Shown piece by piece: positions 1-10,417 of a stretch of DNA of 64,000 bases. Position numbers and translations under genes: made by a program. The number at the start of each line of letters is the position of its first letter. Positions within the stretch are counted from its first letter, which is position 1. The stretch is from Rugamonas fusca (GTDB lineage Bacteria > Pseudomonadota > Gammaproteobacteria > Burkholderiales > Burkholderiaceae_D), in NCBI RefSeq assembly GCF_014042365.1, contig NZ_JACEZS010000008.1, positions 159,113-223,112 of the forward strand, read 5' to 3'. The notes under the pieces were generated by a model, which was not told where the DNA came from, ran no database searches, and saw nothing but the letters and a program-made list of their open reading frames with translations.

Positions 1-43
1 CGATGGCCGCGTTCAGCTTGCACAGGTGGCAATGCGTCGTCAT
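1..43 (-). CDS. partial CDS, N-terminus only; possibly HIT-family protein
   Basis: An ATG at 43-41 opens a minus-strand frame that runs off the window edge after 14 codons ([14 protein letters not shown]). It overlaps the stop codon of the large oxidoreductase (TGATG arrangement), which is typical of translational coupling. The CxxC near the start resembles the beginning of histidine-triad (HIT) proteins, and in related Burkholderiales a HIT gene often follows this oxidoreductase. That family call rests on recalled gene order and two cysteines, so it is tentative. Confidence 0.4.
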   Translation of the reverse strand, partial: MTTHCHLCKLNAAI

Positions 44-3000
44 ACCAGCACCCTTTCAATACCGCCATCGTTGGCGCGCTTGACGTAGTCGGGCATCCAG
101 TTCTCGCCCAGCAGGTGGCGGGCGATCTCGACCACGATGTAGTCGGCCGTCGTGCCCGAATCGTCATTGTAGCGCGACAAGCCTTGCAGGCAGGCCGGGC
201 AGCTGGTGAGGATCTTGACGTCGCCGTTGAAACCGTCGGCGCGCAGCTTGTCGGCGCCCTTGACCATTTCTTCTTCCTTGCGGAAGCGCACCTGGGTCGA
301 GATGTCGGGACGGGCCACGGCCAGCGTGCCGGACTCGCCGCAGCAGCGGTCGTTCTTCTCGATCTTCACGTGGTCCACGGTCTCGATCAGCGCGTTGACG
401 GTCTTGCTCGACTCCTGCAGCTTCATCGGGTTGTGGCAGGGCTCGTGGTACATATAGCGCGTGCCCGTCACGCCGTCCAGCTTGACCTGTTTTTCCAGCA
501 GATATTCGTGGATGTCCATGATGCGGCAGCCAGGGAAGATCTTCTCGAATTCGTAGGTGGCCAGCTGGTCGTAGCAGGTACCGCACGACACGAGCACGGT
601 CTTGATGTCCAGGTAGTTGAGCGTGTTGGCCATGCGGTGGAACAGCACGCGGTTATCCGTCATCATCTTCTCGGCCTTGTCGTACTCGCCGCTGCCGCGT
701 TGCGGATAGCCGCAGCACAGGTAGCCCGGCGGCAGCACGGTCTGCACGCCCACTTCCCACAGCATGGCCTGGGTGGCCAGGCCCACTTGCGAGAACAGGC
801 GCTCGGAACCGCAGCCGGGGAAGTAGAACACGGCTTCCGTATCGGCCGTGGTCTTCTTCGGATCGCGGATGATGGGGATGAACTTGTTGTCCTCGATGTC
901 GAGCAGGGCGCGCGCCGACTTCTTGGGCAGGTTGCCCGGCATCTTCTTGTTGATGAAGTGGATCACCTGCTCGCGCACGGGCGCCTTGCCGACCGTCGGC
1001 GGCGGCGCCTTGGTCTGCTTCTTGGCGAACTTGGACAGCAAGTCGTGGCCCAGGCGCTGCGCCTTGTAGCCCCAGCCTATCATGGCCGTGCGGGTGGCGT
1101 TGATGGTGGCCGGGTCGGTCGCGTTCAGGAAGAACATGCCGGCCGCCTTGCCCGGATTGAAGCTCTTCTTGTCCATCTTGCGCAGCAGGTTACGCATGTT
1201 CATCGACACGTCGCCGAAGTCGATGTTGACCGGGCATGGCGTGACGCACTTGTGGCACACGGTGCAGTGGTCGGCCACGTCCTCGAATTCCTCCCAGTGC
1301 TTGACGGAGATGCCGCGCCGCGTCTGTTCCTCGTACAGGAACGCTTCGATCAGCGACGAGGTGGCGAGGATCTTGTCGCGCGGCGAGTACAGCAGGTTGG
1401 CGCGCGGCACGTGGGTCGAGCAGACGGGCTTGCACTTGCCGCAGCGCAGGCAATCCTTGACGCTGTTGGCGATGGCGCCGATGTCGCTCTGCTGCATGAT
1501 CAGCGATTCGTGGCCCATCAGGCCGAACGATGGCGTGTAGGCGTTGCGCAAGTCGGCGCCCATGCCGTCCAGGTTCAGCAGCTTGCCCTTGTTGAAACGG
1601 CCTTCGGGGTCGATGCGCAGCTTGTAGTCGCGGAATTCGCCGATCTCATCCTCGGTGAGGAACTCCAGCTTGGTGATGCCGATGCCGTGCTCGCCCGAGA
1701 TGACGCCATTGAGCGAACGGGCCAGCTTCATGATGCGGGCCACGGCGTGGTGCGCATCCTGCAGCATTTCGTAATGGTCCGAGTTGACGGGCAGGTTGGT
1801 GTGCACGTTGCCGTCGCCGGCGTGCATGTGCAGCGCCACGAACACGCGCCCGCGCAGCACGCGCTTATGGATGGCGGTCGCTTCGTCGAGGATCAGCTTG
1901 AACGCGGCGCCGTTGAAGATCTGGCGCAGCTGGGCGCGGATTTCCTGCTTCCACGAGATGCGGATGGTGCGGTCCTGCACCACGTCGAACACCGTGGCCT
2001 TGGGCTGGTCCTGCAGGCGCTGCGCCAGCACGGGCGCCAGGTGCTCCAGGCCCAGCGCGGCCAGTTGTGCCGTCACGGCGGCCAGCGGCTGGTCCAGCTC
2101 CTTGAGCAGGAAGCTCCAGCGCGCCGTCACCTGTTCCAGCAGGGTGCTGGCCTGCTGGGCGCGGTCGCCCAGCATCTCGGCGTCGGTCACGCGGTCGTCG
2201 GTGGCGTCGTCGCTCTTGCCCACCGGCAGATTGCCGGCGGCGATGAAGGCGGCCAGTTCACCGGCCAGTTCCAGCTTGTTCTTGATCGACAGCTCGATGT
2301 TGATGCGCTCGATGCCGTCCGTGTATTCGCCCATGCGGTTGAGCGGGATCACCACGTCCTCGTTGATCTTGAAGGCGTTGGTGTGCTTGGCGATGGCGGC
2401 CGTGCGGGCGCGATCGAGCCAGAATTTCTTGCGCGCTTCCGGGCTCACGGCCACGAAGCCTTCGCCGACGCGGGTGTTGGCCAGGCGCACCACTTCCGAG
2501 GCGGCCAGCGCCACCGCGTTCTCGTCGTCACCCACGATGTCGCCGAACAGCGCCATCTTCGGCAGCACGCCGCGCTTGGACTTGGTGGAGTAGCCGACGG
2601 CGCGCAGGTAGCGCTCGTCCAGGTGCTCCAGGCCGGCCAGGCGGATGGTGCGGAACTGCTCGCCCTTGGCCGGCAAGCCGTCCAGGTAATCCTTGATTTC
2701 CACGATCGATGGGATGGCGTCACGCGCCTGGCCGAAGAACTCCAGGCACACGGTACGGGCGTGCTTGGGCATCTTGTGCAGGATCCAGCGCGCCGACGTG
2801 ATCAGGCCGTCGCAGCCTTCCTTCTGGATGCCGGGCAGGCCGGCCAGGAACTTGTCCGTCACGTCCTTGCCCAGGCCTTCCTTGCGGAACTTGCGGCCGG
2901 GAATTTCCAGCATTTCCGTCTTGAACGGCTGGCCCTTGGCTTCGCCGCGGCCGTTCGGATGGGTCCATTCGAGCTTGAACTTGGCCACCGGCGCGTCGTG

Positions 3001-4062
3001 GATCTTGGACAGGTTGTGCTCGATACGGGTCACTTCCAGCCAGTCGCCGTTCGGGTCCACCATGCGCCACGAGGCCAGGTTGTCGAGCGCCGTGCCCCAC
3101 AGCACGGCCTTCTTGCCGCCCGCGTTCATGGCGATGTTGCCGCCGATGCACGAAGCATGGGCCGAAGTCGGATCGACGGCGAACACGAAGCCAGCCTTCT
3201 CGGCCGCTTCCGACACCTTGTTGGTGATCACGCCGGCGCCCGTGTAGATGGTCGCGTATTCTTGCTCCAGGCCAGGCAGCACCTTCATTTCCACGGCGCC
3301 CATGTTGAGCAGCTTTTCCGTGTTGATGACGGCCGACATGGGCGTCAGCGGAATGGCGCCGCCCGTGTAGCCGGTGCCGCCGCCACGCGGGATGATGGTC
3401 AGCCCCAGTTCGATACAGCCCTTGACCAGGCCGGCCATCTCGTCTTCCGTGTCGGGCGTGAGCACGACGAACGGGTATTCCACGCGCCAGTCGGTGGCGT
3501 CGGTCACGTGGGCCACGCGCGACATGCCGTCGAACTTGATGTTGTGTTTTTCCGTGTAGCGGCCCAGCACCTTGGTGGCGCGCTTGCGCAAGTCCCAGGT
3601 CTGGCGGAATTCCTCGCCAAAGTCGGCCACGGCCTTGCTGGCCGCCTTCAGCAGCTGCTCCACGTTGGCGCTGCGGCGGCGGGCCACGTCGGCCGCCTCG
3701 CCCGCCTCTGCCGTATCGACCTGCAGGCGGCGCTTGTCCACTTCGGCCAGGCGGTGATGCAGGGCGTCGATCAGTTCCTGGCGCCGCTTGGGGTTGTCCA
3801 GCATGTCGTCCTGCAGGTAGGGATTGCGCCGTACCACCCAGATATCGCCCAGCACTTCGTACAGCATGCGGGCCGAGCGGCCCGTCTGGCGCGCGCCGCG
3901 CAGCTCGTCCAGCAGACCCCACGACGCTTCGCCCAGCAACCGGATGACGATTTCGCGATCGGAAAACGACGTGTAGTTGTAGGGGATTTCGCGCAGCCGG
4001 GTGGGCGCGGGACCATGAGGCGTATCGGCTAACAAAGCTTGGAGTTGTGCTGGGGCATTCAT
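40..4062 (-). CDS. FAD/FMN-binding oxidoreductase with Fe-S and CCG domains (DUF3683 type)
   Basis: This 1340-residue protein is a single-chain GlcD/GlcF-like 2-hydroxyacid (D-lactate or glycolate type) dehydrogenase. An N-terminal DUF3683-like region (about 20-180) precedes a PCMH FAD-binding domain with a GGGTGYTGG motif. The FAD-oxidase C-terminal domain follows ([20 protein letters not shown]). After it come two 4Fe-4S clusters ([23 protein letters not shown]) and two cysteine-rich CCG repeats ([22 protein letters not shown]). These are the modules that are separate subunits in glycolate oxidase. It is probably a cytoplasmic, membrane-associated electron donor to the quinone pool. The substrate cannot be read from sequence. 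ATG at 4062 follows a GGGAGG-containing leader on the minus strand. The antisense strand carries a 1305-codon open frame, which is a codon-bias shadow. Confidence 0.9.
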   Translation of the reverse strand: MNAPAQLQALLADTPHGPAPTRLREIPYNYTSFSDREIVIRLLGEASWGLLDELRGARQTGRSARMLYEVLGDIWVVRRNPYLQDDMLDNPKRRQELIDALHHRLAEVDKRRLQVDTAEAGEAADVARRRSANVEQLLKAASKAVADFGEEFRQTWDLRKRATKVLGRYTEKHNIKFDGMSRVAHVTDATDWRVEYPFVVLTPDTEDEMAGLVKGCIELGLTIIPRGGGTGYTGGAIPLTPMSAVINTEKLLNMGAVEMKVLPGLEQEYATIYTGAGVITNKVSEAAEKAGFVFAVDPTSAHASCIGGNIAMNAGGKKAVLWGTALDNLASWRMVDPNGDWLEVTRIEHNLSKIHDAPVAKFKLEWTHPNGRGEAKGQPFKTEMLEIPGRKFRKEGLGKDVTDKFLAGLPGIQKEGCDGLITSARWILHKMPKHARTVCLEFFGQARDAIPSIVEIKDYLDGLPAKGEQFRTIRLAGLEHLDERYLRAVGYSTKSKRGVLPKMALFGDIVGDDENAVALAASEVVRLANTRVGEGFVAVSPEARKKFWLDRARTAAIAKHTNAFKINEDVVIPLNRMGEYTDGIERINIELSIKNKLELAGELAAFIAAGNLPVGKSDDATDDRVTDAEMLGDRAQQASTLLEQVTARWSFLLKELDQPLAAVTAQLAALGLEHLAPVLAQRLQDQPKATVFDVVQDRTIRISWKQEIRAQLRQIFNGAAFKLILDEATAIHKRVLRGRVFVALHMHAGDGNVHTNLPVNSDHYEMLQDAHHAVARIMKLARSLNGVISGEHGIGITKLEFLTEDEIGEFRDYKLRIDPEGRFNKGKLLNLDGMGADLRNAYTPSFGLMGHESLIMQQSDIGAIANSVKDCLRCGKCKPVCSTHVPRANLLYSPRDKILATSSLIEAFLYEEQTRRGISVKHWEEFEDVADHCTVCHKCVTPCPVNIDFGDVSMNMRNLLRKMDKKSFNPGKAAGMFFLNATDPATINATRTAMIGWGYKAQRLGHDLLSKFAKKQTKAPPPTVGKAPVREQVIHFINKKMPGNLPKKSARALLDIEDNKFIPIIRDPKKTTADTEAVFYFPGCGSERLFSQVGLATQAMLWEVGVQTVLPPGYLCCGYPQRGSGEYDKAEKMMTDNRVLFHRMANTLNYLDIKTVLVSCGTCYDQLATYEFEKIFPGCRIMDIHEYLLEKQVKLDGVTGTRYMYHEPCHNPMKLQESSKTVNALIETVDHVKIEKNDRCCGESGTLAVARPDISTQVRFRKEEEMVKGADKLRADGFNGDVKILTSCPACLQGLSRYNDDSGTTADYIVVEIARHLLGENWMPDYVKRANDGGIERVLV

Positions 4063-4130
4063 TGAGATTGGACGTGTAAACTGAACCCGGGAGGGTCATT
4101 CTAGCGTATTGCGCCGCACCATGCCGGAAC

Positions 4131-4152
4131 AGCCTTAGCCTCGCTAAGGGCT
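4131..4152. promoter_or_regulatory. short perfect hairpin upstream of the oxidoreductase
   Basis: CCTTAGC, CTC, GCTAAGG forms a 7-bp stem with a 3-nt loop. It is extended by two further pairs across one bulged G. It lies about 70 bp upstream of the oxidoreductase start. It could be an operator or a transcript hairpin; no T-run follows on either strand, so it is not a clear terminator. The rest of 4063-4285 is AT-richer than its surroundings and holds no gene. Confidence 0.3.
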
Positions 4153-4285
4153 ATTCGTGACGTGTGATGCCGAAATTAATTTGCAAAACGACGAGATCGT
4201 TGGCACGTTTGCGCAAATTGCAATTTCACCAGCAAATATTATTCCGCTTTCAGTATAGTTTGCGAAATGACGTTTGCCAGCAAAA

Positions 4286-4777
4286 TCAGCCCAGCAAGGC
4301 GCCGATCCGGTGCCACAAGCCGTCAGGGACGTACAACAAGGCCGTCGTCATGCAAATATAGCGCGCCAGCTTGCCGGCCGCCATATATGCCACGCTGGGC
4401 CAGAACGGCAGGCGCAGCCAGCCGGCCAGAGTGCACAGCGGATCACCCACGCCGGGCAACCACGACAGCAGCATGGTCTTGGCGCCGTAGCGCTCGAGCC
4501 AGTGGAACCAGCGGCTTGCGCGCTCGGCCGCGAAGGTCTCCTTGGCCTGGTAGCCCATCCAGTAATCGACCATGCCGCCCAGCGTGTTGCCGACCGTGGC
4601 CACGAGAATGACAGGCACGAACAGCGCGCCATTGGCCTTGATGACGGCGAATACGGCCGGCTCCGACCCCAGCGGCAACAAGGTGGCGGAGATAAAACTG
4701 ACCAGGAACACGGACGTGAGCCCCACTTCGGGCGCGGCCAGCACGTGCAGCAGCCAACTGATGGCGGAAGCGATCAT
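4286..4777 (-). CDS. YqaA family membrane protein (DedA/SNARE-associated-like)
   Basis: This 163-residue polytopic inner-membrane protein belongs to the YqaA branch of the DedA/VTT superfamily. Visible features are the hydrophobic N-terminal helix, the re-entrant-type segment LVSFISATLLPLGSE, the GNTLGGMVDYWMGY motif, and SWLPGVGDPLCTLAGWLRL, which matches the conserved PGxGDP region. DedA relatives are implicated in phospholipid flipping and membrane homeostasis; the specific YqaA role is unknown. The gene is divergent from ilvA, and the shared 206-bp region holds a clear promoter for ilvA. Confidence 0.85.
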   Translation of the reverse strand: MIASAISWLLHVLAAPEVGLTSVFLVSFISATLLPLGSEPAVFAVIKANGALFVPVILVATVGNTLGGMVDYWMGYQAKETFAAERASRWFHWLERYGAKTMLLSWLPGVGDPLCTLAGWLRLPFWPSVAYMAAGKLARYICMTTALLYVPDGLWHRIGALLG

Positions 4778-4784
4778 CGTGATT

Positions 4785-4814
4785 TTGAAGTTGGCGAAAG
4801 GTGTCCATTATAAT
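4785..4814 (+). promoter_or_regulatory. sigma-70-type promoter for ilvA
   Basis: TTGAAG (4785-4790), an 18-bp spacer and a consensus TATAAT (4809-4814) point toward ilvA. This predicts a leader of about 160 nt before the ATG at 4984. I found no obvious leader peptide or attenuator in that leader. Confidence 0.5.
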
Positions 4815-4983
4815 TAAGCTCACCCGTTCAGCAGTACCAAGGAACAGTCCGGTTTTACGCCCACCCGCGCCACGCCGGCACCATGCCGCCCCCGGCCACC
4901 CGCCGGATACGAGAGTAGCTTGTCTTTGCATCGCCCCGGACTGGCATCCCCCGCCCGGCCCAGAATCATTTTGTTTGCAGACC

Positions 4984-6519
4984 ATGACTATCGACTACCT
5001 GAAGAAGATCCTGACCGCCCGCGTCTATGACGTCGCCGCCGAAACCCCGCTGGAACTGGCCCCCACGCTGTCGCAGCGTTACGCCAATCGAATTTATTTC
5101 AAGCGCGAGGACATGCAGAGCGTGTTCAGCTTCAAGATTCGGGGCGCCTACAACAAGATGGCCCACCTGAGCGACGCGCAGCGCAAGCGCGGCGTGATCT
5201 GCGCCTCGGCCGGCAACCATGCCCAGGGCGTGGCGCTGTCGGCTGCGCGCATGGGTTGCCGGGCCGTCATCGTGATGCCGACCACCACGCCGCTGGTGAA
5301 GGTCGATGCCGTCAAGGCGCGCGGCGGCGCGGACGTGGAAGTGGTGCTGCACGGCGAGTCCTACACGGACGCCTACAACCACGCGCTGCAACTGGAAAAA
5401 GAACAGAAGCTGACCTTCGTGCACCCGTTCGACGATCCCGAAGTGATCGCCGGCCAGGGCACCATCGGCATGGAGATCCTGCGCCAGCACGCCGGCCCCA
5501 TCCACGCCATCTTCGTGCCCATCGGCGGCGGCGGCCTGATCGCCGGCATCGCCGCGTATGTCAAGCAGATCCGTCCCGACATCAAGATCATCGGCGTGCA
5601 GAGCCTGGATTCGGACGCCATGGCGCGCAGCCTGAAGGCGGGCGAGCGCGTCACGCTGGCCGACGTGGGCCTGTTCGCCGACGGCACGGCCGTCCGTCTG
5701 GCCGGCGAGGAAACCTTCCGCCTGTGCCAGCAGTTCGTGGACGACGTGATCCTGGTCGACACGGACGCCATCTGCGCCGCCATCAAGGACGTGTTCACGG
5801 ACACGCGCAGCATCCTGGAACCGTCGGGCGCGCTGGCCATCGCCGGCGCCAAGGCTTACGTGGAGCGCGCTGCGCTGACCAAAGATCCGATCGAGAACGC
5901 CACCCTGATCACGGTGGCCAGCGGCGCCAACATGAACTTCGACCGGCTGCGCTTCGTGGCCGAACGGGCCGAACTGGGCGAGGCGCGTGAAGCCGTGTTC
6001 GCCGTGACGATGCCGGAACAGCGCGGCAGCTTCAAGCGCTTCTGCTCGCTGATCGGCCCGCGCAACGTGACCGAGTTCAACTACCGCATCAGCGACCAGG
6101 ACCAGGCCCACGTGTTCGTCGGCATCCAGATCGCCGACCGCGGCGAGTCCAGCGCCGTGGCCCGCAAGTTCGAGCAGAACGACTTCCGCACGCTGGACCT
6201 CACCCATGACGAACTGGCCAAGGCCCACATCCGCCACCTGGTGGGCGGCAAGAGCACCCTGGCGCAGGACGAGATCCTGTACCGCTTCGAGTTCCCCGAG
6301 CGTCCCGGCGCGCTGATGCGCTTCCTCGACAGCATGGCGCCAAACTGGAACATTTCGCTGTGCCACTACCGCAGCCAGGGCGGCGACGTGGGCCGCATCC
6401 TGATCGGCCTGCAAGTGCCGCCCGAGGAAATGGGCGAGTTCTCGCGCTTCCTCACCACGCTGGGCTACCGCTACTGGGACGAGACGGCCAACCCCGTCTA
6501 CAAGCTGTTCCTGGGCTAA
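4984..6519 (+). CDS. ilvA: threonine ammonia-lyase, biosynthetic
   Basis: IlvA deaminates L-threonine to 2-oxobutanoate, the committed step of isoleucine synthesis, using pyridoxal phosphate. The 511-residue protein has the PLP-lysine motif [11 protein letters not shown] near residue 50, the ASAGNHAQG phosphate-cup motif and the glycine-rich GGGGLIAG loop. The C-terminal third (from about [16 protein letters not shown]) contains two ACT-like regulatory domains, the second being [14 protein letters not shown]. Two such domains mark the biosynthetic, isoleucine-inhibited form. I chose ATG 4984 because family homology starts at TIDYLKKIL; the frame stays open upstream to 4801 but reads unconserved sequence. 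The RBS is weak. Confidence 0.95.
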   Translation: MTIDYLKKILTARVYDVAAETPLELAPTLSQRYANRIYFKREDMQSVFSFKIRGAYNKMAHLSDAQRKRGVICASAGNHAQGVALSAARMGCRAVIVMPTTTPLVKVDAVKARGGADVEVVLHGESYTDAYNHALQLEKEQKLTFVHPFDDPEVIAGQGTIGMEILRQHAGPIHAIFVPIGGGGLIAGIAAYVKQIRPDIKIIGVQSLDSDAMARSLKAGERVTLADVGLFADGTAVRLAGEETFRLCQQFVDDVILVDTDAICAAIKDVFTDTRSILEPSGALAIAGAKAYVERAALTKDPIENATLITVASGANMNFDRLRFVAERAELGEAREAVFAVTMPEQRGSFKRFCSLIGPRNVTEFNYRISDQDQAHVFVGIQIADRGESSAVARKFEQNDFRTLDLTHDELAKAHIRHLVGGKSTLAQDEILYRFEFPERPGALMRFLDSMAPNWNISLCHYRSQGGDVGRILIGLQVPPEEMGEFSRFLTTLGYRYWDETANPVYKLFLG

Positions 6520-6530
6520 CCCTCCCCTGC

Positions 6531-6586
6531 GGGGTCAACGCCACCATTCGTATGCGAGCGCATATAGGCATGTTGGCGTTGACCCC
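6531..6586. repeat. palindromic REP-like element with GGGGTCA core
   Basis: Two perfect 13-bp inverted arms, GGGGTCAACGCCA (6531-6543) and TGGCGTTGACCCC (6574-6586), flank a smaller inner inverted repeat (TATGCG/CGCATA). The element fills the gap between ilvA and queF. The GGGGTCA core recurs at 26044-26123 and near 63870-63960, suggesting a dispersed repeat family. Confidence 0.6.
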
Positions 6587-6647
6587 ATGGGCATGGCCGC
6601 CGCCGATGCGCTACCATGCGCTTTTGCACATCGATTTCCTCACCGCC

Positions 6648-7490
6648 ATGACCAATACCGCCGACCTCGCCGACCTGTCGCCGCTGGGCAAAACTTCCGC
6701 CTACCGCACCGACTATGCGCCCGAACTGCTGTTCCCCATCCCGCGCCAGGGCAAGCGCGATGAACTGGGCCTGCACGGCACGCTGCCCTTCTTCGGGGTC
6801 GACATCTGGAACGCCTACGAACTGTCGTGGCTGAACCAGCGCGGCAAGCCGCAAGTGGCCATCGCCCGCTTCACGGTACCGGCCGATTCGCCCAACATCA
6901 TCGAATCGAAGTCGTTCAAGCTGTACCTGAACTCGTTCAACCAGACCCGCCTCGACAGCCCGGAAGCGCTGAAAGCCTTGCTGCAAAAGGATTTGTCGGC
7001 CGGCTTCGGCGCCAATGTGCACGTGGTGCTGACCTTGCCCGACGCCTTCTCCAGCATCGCCATGGGCGAACTGGAAGGCACGCTGCTGGACCGGCTGGAC
7101 GTGGAGATCGACCACTACCGCCCCGCGCCCGAACTGCTCAAGGCCAACCACGACGAGTTGCCCGTGGAGGAAACGCTGGTGTCGCACCTGCTCAAGTCCA
7201 ATTGCCTGGTGACGGGCCAGCCGGACTGGGCCAGCGTGCAGATCCACTACTGCGGCCCCCAGATCGACCAGGAAAGCCTGCTCAAATACCTGATCGGCTT
7301 TCGCGACCACAATGAATTCCACGAGCAATGCGTGGAGCGCATCTTTACCGACATCCTGCGCCAGTGCGCGCCCCAGCAACTGGCCGTGTACGCCCGCTAC
7401 ACCCGGCGCGGCGGTCTCGACATCAACCCCTGGCGCAGCAACTTCAGCAGCGCCCAGCGCCCGCCCAACCTGCGCGGTGCGCGCCAATAA
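6648..7490 (+). CDS. queF: NADPH-dependent 7-cyano-7-deazaguanine reductase (preQ0 reductase)
   Basis: QueF reduces the nitrile of preQ0 to the aminomethyl group of preQ1 in queuosine tRNA modification. At 280 residues it is the long, two-domain (E. coli YqcD-like) form. The QueF signature [16 protein letters not shown] is present. The catalytic cysteine lies at about C186 in [11 protein letters not shown], and the substrate-binding region includes [13 protein letters not shown] 6648 gives the normal family length; the frame is open upstream but crosses the repeat. No preQ1 riboswitch was seen in the leader. Confidence 0.95.
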   Translation: MTNTADLADLSPLGKTSAYRTDYAPELLFPIPRQGKRDELGLHGTLPFFGVDIWNAYELSWLNQRGKPQVAIARFTVPADSPNIIESKSFKLYLNSFNQTRLDSPEALKALLQKDLSAGFGANVHVVLTLPDAFSSIAMGELEGTLLDRLDVEIDHYRPAPELLKANHDELPVEETLVSHLLKSNCLVTGQPDWASVQIHYCGPQIDQESLLKYLIGFRDHNEFHEQCVERIFTDILRQCAPQQLAVYARYTRRGGLDINPWRSNFSSAQRPPNLRGARQ

Positions 7491-7500
7491 ACGCGGACCA

Positions 7501-7563
7501 GCGCCAGCCTTTTGCGCTGGCGCAAGCAGGCGCACGCCTGCCGTGGCGTGGCGCGCACGCCAC
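7501..7563. repeat. three back-to-back 7-bp hairpins after queF
   Basis: Three perfect stems follow one another: GCGCCAG/CTGGCGC (7501-7523), GCAGGCG/CGCCTGC (7526-7541) and GTGGCGT/ACGCCAC (7543-7563). They start 11 bp after the queF stop. They could act as a transcript 3' stabiliser or a T-run-less terminator, or be a degenerate repeat element. Confidence 0.45.
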
Positions 7564-7822
7564 CAGCGAAAGGAATACAATTTTCAATCAGACAATAAAA
7601 CTTCGGCGTATGATGTGAAAATGGGCTGGACGAGGTTTGTTCCGGCACAGTTGCAGTGAAAACAGGAAAAAATCGGAAAAACCGGCCGTATCCTGTCGAA
7701 TCAGCGGCGCTTTCCGAATTTTTCAAGCGGAAATGGCGTATGCCGAACGCAGTGTATTTTTTACAACAGCAAGACCTGCCCCGCGCACCTCGTGGCGGAC
7801 ACGCCAGTGCAAGCGAATTCAT

Positions 7823-7851
7823 GTTACAAGGTGGTGAAACCAGCCTATAAT
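7823..7851 (+). promoter_or_regulatory. sigma-70-type promoter for ptsN-hprK-rapZ
   Basis: GTTACA (7823-7828), a 17-bp spacer and a perfect TATAAT (7846-7851) lie about 50 bp upstream of the ptsN ATG. Because ptsN is here separated from rpoN-hpf, it needs its own promoter, and this is the best candidate in the gap. Confidence 0.55.
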
Positions 7852-7901
7852 TCTGCTCGCAAGCCACCACCATTGTGCGTTGCACCATATCTTGTCGTGT
7901 T

Positions 7902-8384
7902 ATGAACAACCTCAGCAAAATACTTTCTCTTGAAAACGTCCTGCTCGATCTGGAAGTGTCGAGCAAGAAGCGCGCTTTCGAACAGGCTGGCCTGATTTTC
8001 GAGAACAACTGCGGCATCGCCCGCTCCACCGTCTCCGACAATCTGTTCGCGCGCGAGCGCCTGGGCTCCACCGGCCTGGGGCATGGCGTGGCCGTGCCGC
8101 ACGGGCGCATCAAGGGGATGAAGAGCCTGAAGTCGCCGCTGGCGGCCTTCGTGCGCCTGGCTGAGCCGATCCCGTTCGAATCGCCCGACGGCAAGCCCGT
8201 CAACCTGCTGTTCTTCCTGCTCATTCCCGACCACGTGACCCAGCAGCACCTCGAGATCCTGTCTGAAATCGCGGAAATGTTCTCCGACGACGCCTTCCGC
8301 GCCGCCCTGACGACGGACCCGGACCCGAAATCGGTCCACTCGCGCATCATCAACTGGGTGCCCACCCTGCAAGCGACGGGCTGA
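7902..8384 (+). CDS. ptsN: PTS IIA-like nitrogen regulatory protein
   Basis: EIIA-Ntr is the terminal phosphoryl acceptor of the nitrogen phosphotransferase system, a regulatory cascade that tunes potassium uptake, nitrogen and stress responses without sugar transport. The 160-residue protein shows the EIIA fold. The phospho-acceptor histidine is H67 in GHGVAVPHGRI, and the FFLLIPDHVTQQHLEILSEIA helix is conserved. It heads a ptsN-hprK-rapZ run. In many betaproteobacteria ptsN directly follows hpf; here hpf lies about 10.5 kb away, facing the opposite way. Confidence 0.95.
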   Translation: MNNLSKILSLENVLLDLEVSSKKRAFEQAGLIFENNCGIARSTVSDNLFARERLGSTGLGHGVAVPHGRIKGMKSLKSPLAAFVRLAEPIPFESPDGKPVNLLFFLLIPDHVTQQHLEILSEIAEMFSDDAFRAALTTDPDPKSVHSRIINWVPTLQATG

Positions 8385-8462
8385 TCCGCAGCGGCGCCGG
8401 GGCTGCACTTTTGCCGCCATGCTAAACTACGGGCTGCCTATCACTCCTTGCAAAGAGCGCCC

Positions 8463-9398
8463 ATGCTGCAAACCCCGCTGACGATACAAAGGCTGTACGA
8501 CGACAATCGCGAAAGTTTGCAGCTCGGCTGGTTCGCCGGGTTTCCCGGCGGCGAACGCCTGATCTCCGGCGACGTGGCTTCGGCCGCCGACCAGGTGGGC
8601 CACCTGAACACCATCCACCCCGGCCGTATCCAGGTGTTCGGCCACCAGGAAATCAATTACTACCAGCGTTTGAAATCGCTCACGCGCACCCACGTGATCG
8701 GCGAACTGATCGCGGGCGGACCGCCGGCGCTGATCATCGCGCAAGGGCTGGAAACGCCGCCTGACATCCTCTCCATCTGCGACGAGAAGAACATCCCGCT
8801 GTTCTCCACCCCGCTGCCAGCCGCGCAAGTGATCGACTTCCTGCGCGTCTACCTGTCCAAGAAACTGGCCCAGCGCATCATCATGCACGGCGTGTTCATG
8901 GACGTGCTGGGCGTGGGCGTGCTGATCACGGGCGACTCGGGCCTTGGCAAGAGCGAGCTGGGCCTGGAACTGATCTCGCGCAGCCACGGCCTGGTGGCCG
9001 ACGACGCGGTCGAGTTCTCGCGCATCGCGCCCAACATGATCGAAGGCCGCTGCCCGGCCCTGCTGCAGAACCTGCTGGAAGTGCGCGGCCTGGGGCTGCT
9101 CGACATCAAGGCCATCTTCGGCGAGACGGCCGTGCGCCGCAAGATGCGCCTCAAGCTGATCGTGCACCTGGTGCGCCGCAGCGCGCTCGAAGAAGAAGTG
9201 GAACGGCTGCCGTTCCAGTTCCCCACCGAGGACGTGCTGGGCCTGCCGATCCGCAAGGTCGTCATCCCCGTGGCGGCCGGCCGCAACATCGCCGTGCTGC
9301 TGGAAGCCGCCGTGCGCAACACCATCTTGCAACTGCGCGGTATCGATACGCTACAGGAGTTCATGGAGCGGCAACGACAAGCAATGAGCGGAGACTGA
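8463..9398 (+). CDS. hprK: HPr kinase/phosphorylase
   Basis: HprK phosphorylates and dephosphorylates a serine in HPr, setting the state of the PTS-Ntr chain. The 311-residue protein has the P-loop GDSGLGKSE at about residues 157-165. The HprK signature region [20 protein letters not shown] follows. The N-terminal domain is a MurF/HprK-N-like fold. I prefer ATG 8463 (MLQTP); a TTG at 8448 would add five residues. It lies between ptsN and rapZ, the usual proteobacterial arrangement. No HPr gene is in the window. Confidence 0.95.
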   Translation: MLQTPLTIQRLYDDNRESLQLGWFAGFPGGERLISGDVASAADQVGHLNTIHPGRIQVFGHQEINYYQRLKSLTRTHVIGELIAGGPPALIIAQGLETPPDILSICDEKNIPLFSTPLPAAQVIDFLRVYLSKKLAQRIIMHGVFMDVLGVGVLITGDSGLGKSELGLELISRSHGLVADDAVEFSRIAPNMIEGRCPALLQNLLEVRGLGLLDIKAIFGETAVRRKMRLKLIVHLVRRSALEEEVERLPFQFPTEDVLGLPIRKVVIPVAAGRNIAVLLEAAVRNTILQLRGIDTLQEFMERQRQAMSGD

Positions 9399-9433
9399 TG
9401 CAGCCCACCAATCCTTAGGCTATCATCTCCCCC

Positions 9434-10297
9434 ATGCGCATCGTCCTAATCACCGGCATCTCCGGCTCCGGCAAATCCGTCGCCCTCAATGTACTTGAGG
9501 ACACGGGCTACTATTGCGTGGACAACCTGCCCCCTGCCCTGCTGTCGAGCCTCGTCACGACCTTGCTGGAAGAAGGCACGGAAGCGCTGGCCGTGGCCGT
9601 GGATGCGCGCAGTGCCGAGTCGCTGGCCACGCTGCCGGGCGACGTCAAGAAATTGCGCGAGGCGGGCCACGACGTCAAGGTCATGTTCCTGACGGCGAAC
9701 ACCCACTCGCTGGTGGCGCGCTTCTCCGAAACGCGGCGCAGCCATCCGCTGTCGCATGAAATGCGGCCGGGCCAGAACCCGGCCTCGCGCCGCACCCTGA
9801 TCGAATGTATCACCGAGGAACGCGAACGGCTGTCGGCCATCGAACAGCTGGGCCACGTGATCGACACGTCCGAAATGAGCGCCAACAAGCTGCGCACGTG
9901 GATCAAGGACCTGGTGGCGATCGAACGGGCGCCGCTGACGCTGTTCTTCGAATCGTTCGCGTTCAAGGTGGGCGTGCCACTCGATGCCGACTTCGTGTTC
10001 GACGTGCGCGCCCTGCCCAACCCGTACTACGACCTCGCGCTGCGCCCGCTGACGGGCCGCGACGCGCCCGTGATCGCCTTCCTCGACGCCCAGCCCAGCG
10101 CGGCCGAACTGCTCAAGGATATCCGCGACTTCATCGAAAAGTGGCTGCCCTCGTTCAAGACGGACAACCGCAGCTACCTGACCGTGGCCCTCGGTTGCAC
10201 GGGCGGCCAGCACCGCTCCGTCTACATGGCCGAACGCCTGGCCGCCTACTTCCACCCCACTGAGCGCGTCGTGCTGCGCCACCGCGAGCAGTCATAA
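9434..10297 (+). CDS. rapZ: RNase adapter protein RapZ
   Basis: RapZ is a P-loop protein that in enterobacteria binds glucosamine-6-phosphate and directs RNase E to the GlmZ sRNA. In betaproteobacteria the target is less clear. The 287-residue protein has Walker A GISGSGKS at residues 8-15. The C-terminal domain carries the hallmark [11 protein letters not shown] motif with the following ERL helix. It starts 35 bp after hprK and is probably cotranscribed with it. Confidence 0.95.
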   Translation: MRIVLITGISGSGKSVALNVLEDTGYYCVDNLPPALLSSLVTTLLEEGTEALAVAVDARSAESLATLPGDVKKLREAGHDVKVMFLTANTHSLVARFSETRRSHPLSHEMRPGQNPASRRTLIECITEERERLSAIEQLGHVIDTSEMSANKLRTWIKDLVAIERAPLTLFFESFAFKVGVPLDADFVFDVRALPNPYYDLALRPLTGRDAPVIAFLDAQPSAAELLKDIRDFIEKWLPSFKTDNRSYLTVALGCTGGQHRSVYMAERLAAYFHPTERVVLRHREQS

Positions 10298-10417
10298 CAA
10301 ACCGTCGTAACTTCCTGCCACCGGCTGGCAGGATTTGACTGGTTTTTGTCTTTTTTGCAGCACCCGCCTGCCCGATACTGGCGCTCATCTCGCCCCACCC
10401 TGAGCCGGAGTATCGTC

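Larger units (their letters stand above)
7491..7901. other. 411-bp intergenic region, queF to ptsN
   Basis: No convincing gene. The queF-proximal third is GC-rich and carries three consecutive hairpins (7501-7563). The middle is unusually A-rich (about 7570-7780) with scattered short open frames that lack coding character. The ptsN-proximal end holds a strong promoter (7823-7851) and a leader of about 45 nt. Confidence 0.6.

Noticed and set aside
115..4032. 1305-codon plus-strand open frame opposite the FAD oxidoreductase
   Set aside because: The minus-strand frame has all cofactor motifs. The plus frame is low-complexity His/Val/Arg/Gly sequence typical of antisense frames in GC-rich DNA.
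4815..4983. attenuator or leader peptide for ilvA
   Set aside because: No short frame rich in Ile, Val, Leu or Thr and no terminator/antiterminator pair was found in the leader.
6587..6647. possible preQ1 riboswitch before queF
   Set aside because: The leader is too short and lacks the C-rich loop and A-rich tail of a preQ1 pseudoknot.
8400..8462. TTG at 8448 as hprK start
   Set aside because: ATG 8463 fits family alignment better; the five extra residues are not conserved.
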